In this document: positions 12,800 through 17,955 of the stretch, piece after piece
How the letters are laid out: each line of letters opens with the position of its first letter
Position numbering within the stretch: position 1 is the stretch's first letter
Program-made: the position numbers and the translations under genes
Notes under the pieces: model-generated
Told to the model about the DNA's origin: nothing
Databases searched by the model: none
Seen by the model: only the letters and a program-made list of their open reading frames with translations
Source of the DNA: JBCBWG01 sp039817205
GTDB lineage: Bacteria > Pseudomonadota > Alphaproteobacteria > Rhizobiales > Hyphomicrobiaceae
Length of the DNA stretch: 17,955 bases
Assembly: GCA_039817205.1 (NCBI GenBank)
Contig: JBCBWG010000041.1
Location: forward strand, 1-17,955
Reading direction: 5' to 3'

Positions 12800-14194
12800 A
12801 TGGCGTCTGCCGCCGAGCAGCTTGCTGCGAACGTTAGCTGGAGCGCGTTTTCCAAAGCTGACGAGCTCAAAAAGCGCATCTATTTCACTCTGGCGGCTTT
12901 GATCGTCTACCGCTTCGGAACCTTTATTCCGATCCCCGGCGTCAACCCGGACGCTTTTGCTGCAACCTTTCAGCAGAGCTCGCAAGGCATCCTCGGCATG
13001 TTCAACATGTTCGCCGGTGGTGCCGTCGAACGCATGGCAATTTTCGCGCTCAACATCATGCCGTACATTTCGGCGTCGATTATTATGCAGTTGATGTCGA
13101 GTGTCGATAAGCGGCTGGAAGCGTTGAAGAAAGAGGGCGAGCAGGGCCGGAAGCAGATCAACCAGTATACTCGATATCTAACGGTCGTGTTGGCGACGGT
13201 TCAGGCCTACGGGATCTCAATCGGTCTCGAAGCATCATCGGGCACCATCCAGACTGCGGCGGGTGCTGTCACCGTTCCAGTGGTGACCGATCCTGGCCTT
13301 TACTTCCGCCTGTCGACAGTGATCACGCTGGTCGGCGGTACGATGTTCCTGATGTGGCTCGGTGAGCAGATTACGGCGCGCGGCGTTGGTAACGGCACAT
13401 CGCTCATCATCTTTGCCGGTATCGTCGCAGCGTTGCCGAATGCCCTTGGCCAGTTATTCGCGCTTGCCGAACAGGGCACACTGGCGACGGGTATGCTGCT
13501 CGCATTGTTGGTCGTGATGGTCGCCGCGATTGTTGTCATCGTGTTTATGGAACGGGCACAGCGCCGACTGCTTGTGCAGTATCCGAAGCGCCAAGTTGGC
13601 AATCGGATGTTCCAAAATGACTCGTCGCATTTGCCGCTGAAGCTCAACACGGCTGGTGTTATTCCGCCGATCTTCGCCTCATCGCTGTTGCTGCTCCCAA
13701 TCACTGCGGCTCAGTTTGCAGCGACACCGGGTGCGGAAGCGTCTGACTGGTTGACGACGGTGACGGCAGCGCTCGGCTACGGTCAGCCGTTGCACATGTT
13801 GATCTACGTGATCTTGATCGTCTTCTTCTGCTTCTTCTATACGGCTGTCGTCTTCAATCCGCAGGACACAGCCGACAACTTGCGGAAGTATGGTGGCTTT
13901 ATCCCAGGCTATCGCCCGGGCGTCGCGACGGGAAAATACATCGACTATGTTCTGACACGCATCACGGCCGTCGGTGCCATATACTTGGCACTCGTCTGTC
14001 TGCTGCCGGAGGTGATGATATCTTACGCTGGTGTGCCAGCCTCTTTCGGGGTCGTTCTGGGAGGAACGTCGCTCCTGATCGCGGTCAGCGTGACAATGGA
14101 CACGGTCAGCCAGGTCCAGTCGCACCTGATCGCCCAGCAGTACGAGGGGCTAATCAAGAAATCGAACCTCAGGGGCGGGAAAGCGCGTCGATGA
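12800..14194 (+). CDS. secY: Protein translocase subunit SecY
   Basis: The 464-aa SecY (E. coli 443 aa) is the channel of the SecYEG translocon in the inner membrane. About ten hydrophobic segments are visible, starting with the first helix near residues 28-40 (IYFTLAALIVYRFGTFIPIPGVNP). Family motifs include the plug region (GILGMFNMFAGGAVERMAIFALNIMPYISASIIMQL), RGVGNGTSLIIFAGIVA, the cytoplasmic loop QRRLLVQYPKRQVGNRMFQNDSSHLPLKLNTAGVIPPIFASSLL, and FNPQDTADNLRKYGGFIPGYRPG. The ATG at 12800 has GGGAG (12787-12791). It follows a structured 205-nt spacer and overlaps adk by four bases (ATGA). Confidence 0.98.
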   Translation: MASAAEQLAANVSWSAFSKADELKKRIYFTLAALIVYRFGTFIPIPGVNPDAFAATFQQSSQGILGMFNMFAGGAVERMAIFALNIMPYISASIIMQLMSSVDKRLEALKKEGEQGRKQINQYTRYLTVVLATVQAYGISIGLEASSGTIQTAAGAVTVPVVTDPGLYFRLSTVITLVGGTMFLMWLGEQITARGVGNGTSLIIFAGIVAALPNALGQLFALAEQGTLATGMLLALLVVMVAAIVVIVFMERAQRRLLVQYPKRQVGNRMFQNDSSHLPLKLNTAGVIPPIFASSLLLLPITAAQFAATPGAEASDWLTTVTAALGYGQPLHMLIYVILIVFFCFFYTAVVFNPQDTADNLRKYGGFIPGYRPGVATGKYIDYVLTRITAVGAIYLALVCLLPEVMISYAGVPASFGVVLGGTSLLIAVSVTMDTVSQVQSHLIAQQYEGLIKKSNLRGGKARR

Positions 14195-14784
14195 AACTGA
14201 TACTGCTCGGGCCGCCTGGGGCGGGTAAGGGCACGCAAGCCCAGAGGCTTGTTGCAACTTACGATCTGGCCCAACTTTCCACGGGGGATATGTTGCGGGC
14301 GGCTGTTTCTGCCGGCACCCCTGTCGGGCTCAAAGCGCGCGGGGTTATGGAAGCAGGCGGTCTGGTCTCCGACGAAATCGTGGTTGGCATCGTCTCTGAC
14401 CGTATTGAGGAGCCGGATTGCTCGCACGGGTTTATTCTGGACGGCTTTCCTCGAACCGTGGCGCAGGCGGAGGCACTGGACAGGCTATTCGAAGCGAAGG
14501 ACATGGCATTGACAGCCGTGATCGAGCTTGCGGTCGATGAAGCAGCTCTTCTCAGCCGAATTGAAAAGCGGGCTCGCGACACGGTTGCCGCTGGTGGTCA
14601 GGTACGAAAAGATGATAATCCCCAGGCCTTCGCGCAGCGTCTCACGGCGTATCGTCAACAGACCGCTCCGCTGTCGGAATTCTACCGGAGCACTGGCCGC
14701 TTGAAGACGGTCGATGGAATGGCACCGATCGACGATGTGAGCCGAGCCATCGACGAGATCCTGAAAGAGGCGACGCCCTCTTAA
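14191..14784 (+). CDS. adk: Adenylate kinase (short type)
   Basis: A 197-aa cytoplasmic adenylate kinase that interconverts ATP + AMP and 2 ADP. The P-loop GPPGAGKGT is at residues 7-15, the AMP-binding STGDMLRAAV region near 30-40, and DGFPRT at 84-89 (Asp84 and Arg88). The protein is shorter than E. coli Adk (214 aa) because the long LID insertion and any zinc-binding cysteines are missing; residues around IEKRARDTVAAGGQVRKDDNP form a minimal LID. The C-terminus contains the AYRQQTAPLSEFYRSTGRLKTVDG segment. Its start overlaps the secY stop in an ATGA, so it depends on secY translation. secY-adk adjacency is typical of alphaproteobacteria. Confidence 0.98.
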   Translation: MKLILLGPPGAGKGTQAQRLVATYDLAQLSTGDMLRAAVSAGTPVGLKARGVMEAGGLVSDEIVVGIVSDRIEEPDCSHGFILDGFPRTVAQAEALDRLFEAKDMALTAVIELAVDEAALLSRIEKRARDTVAAGGQVRKDDNPQAFAQRLTAYRQQTAPLSEFYRSTGRLKTVDGMAPIDDVSRAIDEILKEATPS

Positions 14785-14790
14785 AGCTCT

Positions 14791-14863
14791 GATCTCGACC
14801 TGCGATCCGGAAGTTGGACTGGGTCCTCCTCGATTCTCCTCCCGAGGCTGTTACGTCGAGATC
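14791..14863 (+). other. Branched inverted-repeat structure after adk
   Basis: A perfect 9-bp outer helix joins GATCTCGAC (14791-14799) and GTCGAGATC (14855-14863). Inside it are GGAC-TGG-GTCC (14816-14826) and CCTCG (14828-14832) / CGAGG (14843-14847). Together they suggest a three-way junction of 73 nt starting six bases after the adk stop. No T tract follows. It does not have tRNA features. Confidence 0.45.
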
Positions 14864-14899
14864 GATCCTGTTGCTGCCGCGTCTTAAGAGTGGCGGCAT

Positions 14900-14916
14900 G
14901 CCGCAGCTCGTGCGGC
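14900..14916 (+). other. Hairpin abutting the rpsM promoter
   Basis: GCCGCA (14900-14905) and TGCGGC (14911-14916) pair perfectly around loop GCTCG. The repeat ends one base before the -35 hexamer, so it could be an operator-like DNA repeat or part of read-through RNA 3' processing. Confidence 0.4.
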
Positions 14917-14917
14917 G

Positions 14918-14946
14918 TTGACGATAGAAAAGCGACCGCGTATAGC
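14918..14946 (+). promoter_or_regulatory. Sigma70-type promoter for rpsM-rpsK-rpoA-rplQ
   Basis: TTGACG (14918-14923) and TATAGC (14941-14946) are separated by exactly 17 bp. A start at A14953 (6 nt downstream) would be ideal and would produce a ~230-nt leader. This is the best promoter match in the window and would transcribe the alpha block independently of secY-adk. Confidence 0.6.
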
Positions 14947-15001
14947 ACCGCGATCACATGACGCACCTAGAATTGAAGTTCGCTCTGCGACGCGATTCTG
15001 G

Positions 15002-15030
15002 CCGCTGCGACGCTGTATGATACCCAGCGG
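15002..15030 (+). other. Competing stems in the rpsM leader
   Basis: CAGCGG (15025-15030) can pair with CCGCTG (15002-15007). Its CAGCG (15025-15029) can instead pair with the nearby CGCTG (15011-15015), which is followed by TAT/ATA. The two pairings are mutually exclusive. Confidence 0.35.
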
Positions 15031-15069
15031 GCTCAAAAAGGCGCGCGGTCAAGGAACAGAAGCATCTTT

Positions 15070-15106
15070 TGCCAATATCGACGTGGCTGGCACTGTCGAT
15101 TTGGCA
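15070..15106 (+). other. 15-bp leader hairpin upstream of rpsM
   Basis: T15070-A15106 and GCCAA (15071-15075) / TTGGC (15101-15105), bulged T15076, ATCGAC (15077-15082) / GTCGAT (15095-15100), bulged T15094, GTG (15083-15085) / CAC (15091-15093), and loop GCTGG give 15 base pairs. It is too long to be a likely chance repeat. It sits 76 nt before the rpsM start within the predicted leader and has no terminator tail. Confidence 0.6.
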
Positions 15107-15182
15107 CGAAACGTCAAACATTTCGGTCGTTTTGATCCCGGTGAACCGTTGGATCTGACAGCCGCCTTCGAAGGAGACAGCA

Positions 15183-15551
15183 TTGGCACGAATTGCGGGC
15201 GTAAACATCCCCACCCAGAAGCGCGTTGTCATCGCACTTCAGTACATCCACGGGATCGGGCCGAAGTTTGCCAAAGACATTTGCAGCACCGTCGGCATCC
15301 CAGCTGAGCGTCGCGTCAACGAGCTGAGCGACGCCGAAGTCCTTCAAGTTCGTGAGACGATTGACCGCGACTTCATGGTTGAGGGCGACTTGCGCCGCGA
15401 AGTTGCGATGAACATCAAGCGCCTGATGGACCTCGGTTGTTATCGTGGTCTGCGCCATCGCCGTGGTTTGCCGGTCCGTGGTCAGCGCACGCACACGAAC
15501 GCGCGCACTCGGAAAGGCAAGGCCGTCGCGATTGCGGGCAAGAAGAAATAA
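15183..15551 (+). CDS. rpsM: 30S ribosomal protein S13 (TTG start)
   Basis: The 122-aa S13 (E. coli 118 aa) lies in the 30S head and contacts P-site tRNA and L5. The start must be the TTG at 15183: it yields MARIAGVNIPTQKRVVIALQYIHGIG, AAGGAG lies at 15171-15176 with six bases between, and an in-frame TGA at 15156-15158 rules out any earlier start. Other motifs are ELSDAEVLQVRETID, EGDLRREVAMNIKRLMDLGCYRGLRHRRGLPVRGQRTHTNARTRKG and a basic KKK tail. It opens the alpha block behind its own likely promoter. E. coli rpsM also uses a non-ATG start and is translationally controlled, so the weak start may matter for regulation. Confidence 0.98.
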   Translation: MARIAGVNIPTQKRVVIALQYIHGIGPKFAKDICSTVGIPAERRVNELSDAEVLQVRETIDRDFMVEGDLRREVAMNIKRLMDLGCYRGLRHRRGLPVRGQRTHTNARTRKGKAVAIAGKKK

Positions 15552-15574
15552 GGCGCCAGGCGCCGCCGGGTGCC
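15552..15574 (+). other. GC-rich hairpin at the rpsM-rpsK junction
   Basis: GGCGCC (15552-15557) can pair with GGTGCC (15569-15574), with one G-T, directly after the rpsM stop codon. The remaining 100 nt before rpsK hold only weak inverted repeats. Confidence 0.3.
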
Positions 15575-15674
15575 GCTTGCATCGTCCGTCCCTTGATTAC
15601 GTGTTGACGTTCGGGGTCGCTTGCAACGCGGCCACCCACGTCACTTTCTGGACCTCACAGGAACTACCGACACA

Positions 15675-16070
15675 ATGGCCAAAGAAGCTCAGCGCGGCAA
15701 AGTCCGTCGCCGCGAACGGAAAAACATCTCGTCTGGCGTGGCGCACGTGAACTCCACGTTCAACAACACCATGATCACGATCACCGACGCGCAGGGCAAT
15801 GCGATTTCCTGGTCGTCGGCTGGTGCCATGGGCTTTAAGGGCTCGCGGAAATCCACGCCTTATGCGGCTCAGGTCGCCGCTGAGGATGCGAGCCGTAAAG
15901 CTGCCGAGCACGGCATGAAGACGCTTGAGGTTGAGGTTTGCGGTCCGGGCTCGGGTCGTGAATCAGCCCTGCGTGCGCTCCAGGCGTCAGGTTTCACAAT
16001 CACAACGATCCGTGACGTGACGCCGATCCCTCACAATGGCTGCCGTCCGCGGAAGCGTCGCCGCGTCTAG
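15675..16070 (+). CDS. rpsK: 30S ribosomal protein S11
   Basis: The 131-aa S11 (E. coli 129 aa) lines the mRNA exit on the 30S platform. The ATG at 15675 gives MAKEAQRGKVRRRERKNI; an upstream in-frame TTG (15621) would add 18 unrelated residues. Motifs: ISSGVAHVNSTFNNTMITITDAQGNAISWSSAGAMGFKGSRKSTPYAAQVAAEDASRKAAEHGMKTLEVEVCGPGSGRESALRALQASGF and the C-terminal DVTPIPHNGCRPRKRRRV. The closest Shine-Dalgarno, AGGA at 15659-15662, is 12 bases from the start and weak. A 214-nt structured spacer separates it from rpoA, and rpsD is not present there. Confidence 0.98.
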   Translation: MAKEAQRGKVRRRERKNISSGVAHVNSTFNNTMITITDAQGNAISWSSAGAMGFKGSRKSTPYAAQVAAEDASRKAAEHGMKTLEVEVCGPGSGRESALRALQASGFTITTIRDVTPIPHNGCRPRKRRRV

Positions 16071-16089
16071 AACGCCATCACCAATAGAA

Positions 16090-16275
16090 AGGCGGCATGG
16101 GTCACTTGGCCGGGCTGCGCCGCCTCATGCCGTCGCATTCGCGAGCACGACACGTTACTCGCCAATTGCGATGAACCGGCCAAGACCACCGTCGTTGCAT
16201 CGCGCTCCGTAGATAGGTGTCACAACCTACCGTCTCGATGCGCAACGGTCCCGCTGCCCCAGCCGCCACCCAGCG
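16090..16275 (+). other. Structured rpoA leader with possible pseudoknot
   Basis: Perfect or near-perfect helices seen: AGGCGGC (16090-16096) / GCCGCCT (16119-16125); the alternative CGGCATG (16093-16099) / CATGCCG (16126-16132); CTTGGCCGG (16105-16113) / CCGGCCAAG (16176-16184), nine pairs whose 5' arm lies in the loop of the first stem, so a pseudoknot; GCGAG (16141-16145) / CTCGC (16158-16162); CGTTGCATCG (16193-16202) / CGATG-C-G-CAACG (16236-16247, two bases bulged) enclosing TAGGT (16214-16218) / ACCTA (16225-16229); CGCTG (16252-16256) / CAGCG (16271-16275), touching the rpoA Shine-Dalgarno. No promoter was recognised. Confidence 0.5.
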
Positions 16276-16284
16276 AGGTTTTTT

Positions 16285-17313
16285 ATGCCCGATAGCGTTA
16301 TGCAAAAGAACTGGCTCGACCTGATCAAGCCCAGCAAGCTTCAGGTGACCGTCAGCGAAACCGACCCGGGTGTTGCGACCGTTGTCGCCGAACCCCTTGA
16401 GCGCGGGTTCGGTGTGACGCTCGGCAACGCGCTCCGCCGCATCCTGCTGTCGTCGCTTCAGGGCGCAGCGGTGACCTCGGTCAAGATAGATGGCGTGCTC
16501 CACGAGTTTTCGTCGATCCCGGGCGTTCGCGAAGACGTCACAGACATCATTCTGAACATCAAAGACCTCGCCCTCCGTTTGCACTCCGAGGGCACCAAGC
16601 GGATGGTGCTGCGCAAAGAGGGACCGGGTCCTGCCACGGCCGCAGACATCGAAGTCAGCTCTGAAGTCGAGATTCTGAACCCGAACCACGTCATCTGTCA
16701 TCTCGACAAAGACGCGTCGGTCCGCATGGAGTTCACAGCAGCGCTCGGCAAGGGTTACGTCGTTGCAGAACATAACCGACCGGACGATGCTCCAATCGGC
16801 CTGATCCCGGTCGACAGCCTTTACAGCCCGGTGAAGCGCGTCTCGTACAACGTGCAGAACACGCGCGAAGGCCAGGTGCTCGACTACGACAAGCTGACCA
16901 TGACGATCGAAACCGATGGCTCGGTTCGCGCCGAAGATGCCGTCGCACTCGCCGCCCGCATCTTGCAGGATCAGCTCGCGGTCTTCATCAACTTCGAAGA
17001 GCCGAAGAAAGAAGTTGAAGAGCGGCCACATCCGGAGCTGTCATTCAACGCAGCTCTTCTCAAGAAGGTCGACGAGCTCGAGCTTTCTGTGCGTTCGGCG
17101 AACTGCCTGAAGAACGACAACATCGTCTACATCGGCGACCTGATCCAGAAAACTGAAGCTGAGATGTTGCGGACGCCGAACTTTGGTCGGAAGTCGCTCA
17201 ATGAGATCAAGGAAGTGCTGGCCACGATGGGTCTCCACCTCGGCATGGAGGTTCCGAACTGGCCGCCGGACGACATCGAGGAATTGGCCAAGCGTTTCGA
17301 AGATCAATACTAG
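16285..17313 (+). CDS. rpoA: DNA-directed RNA polymerase subunit alpha
   Basis: The 342-aa alpha subunit (E. coli 329 aa) nucleates RNA polymerase assembly and contacts promoter UP elements and activators. The N-terminal domain shows ERGFGVTLGNALRRILLSSLQGAAVTSVKIDGVLHEFSSIPGVREDVTDIILNIK and PVKRVSYNVQNTREGQVLDYDKLTMTIETDG. The C-terminal domain shows ELELSVRSANCLKNDNIVYIGDLIQKTEAEMLRTPNFGRKSLNEIKEVLATMGLHLGM, including the DNA-binding RSANCLK segment. The ATG at 16285 has GAGG (16275-16278) six bases away; an ATG five codons later (16300) gives MQKNWLDLIKP and is a possible alternative. It lies behind a structured leader and is followed by rplQ. Confidence 0.98.
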   Translation: MPDSVMQKNWLDLIKPSKLQVTVSETDPGVATVVAEPLERGFGVTLGNALRRILLSSLQGAAVTSVKIDGVLHEFSSIPGVREDVTDIILNIKDLALRLHSEGTKRMVLRKEGPGPATAADIEVSSEVEILNPNHVICHLDKDASVRMEFTAALGKGYVVAEHNRPDDAPIGLIPVDSLYSPVKRVSYNVQNTREGQVLDYDKLTMTIETDGSVRAEDAVALAARILQDQLAVFINFEEPKKEVEERPHPELSFNAALLKKVDELELSVRSANCLKNDNIVYIGDLIQKTEAEMLRTPNFGRKSLNEIKEVLATMGLHLGMEVPNWPPDDIEELAKRFEDQY

Positions 17314-17317
17314 TCGA

Positions 17318-17337
17318 GTTGGTGGTTGGTTGGTTGG
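17318..17337 (+). repeat. GGTT-repeat tract (possible two-tier G-quadruplex) after rpoA
   Basis: GTTGGTGGTTGGTTGGTTGG contains five GG runs spaced by one or two T in 17 bases (17321-17337). RNA of this pattern can form a two-tetrad quadruplex. It sits at the 5' side of the 133-nt rpoA-rplQ spacer. The CAACCA at 17424-17429 near the rplQ ribosome-binding site could pair with TGGTTG within it. Confidence 0.45.
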
Positions 17338-17446
17338 CGCTTCACAGAGCGGCCTGCCAACGACGAACTCAAGATGACGAACTTAGGATCCCGAGGCGAG
17401 GCCAAAGAACCTCCCCGGAAAACAACCAAAGAGAAAGAGTAAAACA

Positions 17447-17887
17447 ATGCGACACGGTAAGGCGGGGCGCCGCTTTAATCGCGATAGCGGTCACCGGCAG
17501 GCCATGCTGTCGAACATGGCAGCGTCCCTTATTCGTCACGAGCAAATTGTGACGACGCTGCCGAAGGCGAAGGACCTGAAGCGCGTGATGGATAAGTACA
17601 TTACGCTCGCGAAACGCGGCGATCTAAATTCGCGCCGTCTGGCAGCCGCCCGGCTTCGCGATGAAGCGATGGCCAAAAAACTATTTGACGTGCTCGGTCC
17701 ACGCTACGCGGATCGTCCCGGTGGTTATACGCGCGTGCTCAAGGCTGGCTTTCGCTACGGCGATAGCGCACCGCGCGCGGTGATCGAATTGGTCGATCGC
17801 GATGAGAGCGTCAAAGGTGCAGATGACATCGCCCGTGTTGCCGCCGAGCGTGAGCAACAGGAAGCTGCCGAAAACGTCAACGCCTGA
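17447..17887 (+). CDS. rplQ: 50S ribosomal protein L17
   Basis: The 146-aa L17 (E. coli 127 aa) lies by the tunnel exit on the 50S subunit. Conserved: MRHGKAGRRFNRDSGHRQAMLSNMAASLIRHEQIVTTLPKAKDLKRVMDKYITLAKR, RRLAAARLRDEAMAKKLFDVLGPRYADRPGGYTRVLKAGFRYGDSAPRAVIELVDR. The last ~22 residues (ESVKGADDIARVAAEREQQEAAENVNA) are an acidic helical extension often found in alphaproteobacteria. The ATG has AAAGAG shortly upstream. It is the last gene of the alpha block and of the window. Confidence 0.97.
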   Translation: MRHGKAGRRFNRDSGHRQAMLSNMAASLIRHEQIVTTLPKAKDLKRVMDKYITLAKRGDLNSRRLAAARLRDEAMAKKLFDVLGPRYADRPGGYTRVLKAGFRYGDSAPRAVIELVDRDESVKGADDIARVAAEREQQEAAENVNA

Positions 17888-17894
17888 TCCAGGC

Positions 17895-17950
17895 AGGGGG
17901 TGGGGGGAGGCTGACGCGCGATCCGCGTTACAAACAAAAACGCAGCGGAT
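17895..17950 (+). other. G-run and hairpin after rplQ
   Basis: A G-run (GGGGGTGGGGGGAGG, 17896-17910) is followed by a hairpin: ATCC (17921-17924) and GCGTT (17925-17929) with AACGC (17939-17943), a 3-nt bulge, and GGAT (17947-17950), around an A-rich loop. The window ends five bases later, so it is unclear whether a T tract follows and makes it a terminator. Confidence 0.4.
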
Positions 17951-17955
17951 GAGGC

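Larger units (their letters stand above)
14785..15182 (+). promoter_or_regulatory. 398-bp adk-rpsM spacer: promoter and structured leader
   Basis: No convincing protein gene is seen in this longest non-coding stretch. In order it holds a branched inverted-repeat structure (14791-14863), a hairpin (14900-14916), a sigma70-type promoter (14918-14946), a switch-like pair of stems (15002-15030), a 15-bp hairpin (15070-15106), a weak hairpin CGAAA/TTTCG (15107-15125) and the rpsM Shine-Dalgarno AAGGAG (15171-15176). Each of the first five is listed separately. Confidence 0.7.

Noticed and set aside
14791..14863. tRNA gene after adk because of the length and branched repeats
   Set aside because: The outer helix is nine pairs, no T-loop TTC or anticodon-arm pattern is found, and there is no CCA-type end.
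14918..15307. 129-codon plus-strand frame starting in the promoter and overlapping rpsM
   Set aside because: It starts with the TTG of the -35 hexamer, has no ribosome-binding site and runs out of frame into rpsM.
16102..17031. A 309-codon minus-strand frame over the rpoA leader and rpoA
   Set aside because: It mirrors rpoA codons and shows no family motif.

Overview
This window is the long ribosomal-protein gene cluster (str/S10/spc/alpha region) of a GC-rich alphaproteobacterium. All 30 genes lie on the plus strand. In order they are fusA (3' end only), tuf, rpsJ, rplC, rplD, rplW, rplB, rpsS, rplV, rpsC, rplP, rpmC, rpsQ, rplN, rplX, rplE, rpsN, rpsH, rplF, rplR, rpsE, rpmD, rplO, secY, adk, rpsM, rpsK, rpoA and rplQ. 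Alphaproteobacterial origin is inferred from several traits. fusA-tuf runs straight into rpsJ. secY is followed by adk, with no rpmJ before rpsM. rpsD is absent between rpsK and rpoA. RpoA, EF-Tu and S14 (the Cys-poor form) match that class. The order or species cannot be fixed from the sequence alone.

Layout: 1-1787 encodes elongation factors EF-G (partial) and EF-Tu and ends in a strong intrinsic terminator (1798-1840). 2025-7721 is the S10 block (rpsJ to rpsQ). 7880-12594 is the spc block (rplN to rplO). A second terminator-like hairpin (12681-12718) separates this from the translationally coupled secY-adk pair (12800-14784). A 398-bp spacer carrying a good sigma70-type promoter (14918-14946) leads into the alpha block rpsM-rpsK-rpoA-rplQ (15183-17887). 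The products build both ribosomal subunits, deliver aminoacyl-tRNA and translocate (EF-Tu, EF-G), export proteins (SecY), balance adenylates (Adk) and supply the RNA polymerase alpha subunit.

The coding content is canonical; the less ordinary signal is in the spacers. Several genes are tightly packed (ATGA or TAATG overlaps), yet about half of the junctions hold 65-400 nt spacers with perfect or near-perfect inverted repeats, often ending just before a Shine-Dalgarno sequence. The most notable are a possible pseudoknot with nested helices in the 214-nt rpsK-rpoA spacer, a 15-bp hairpin in the rpsM leader upstream of a TTG start codon, a UUCG-capped terminator before secY, and a branched structure after adk. 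Among proteins, L2 stands out: the conserved DHPHGGGEG loop reads DHPNGGRTNGG, losing the histidine equivalent to E. coli His229. No mobile elements, CRISPR arrays, tRNA or rRNA genes were seen. All RNA structures were found by reading complementary segments and were not computed by folding.
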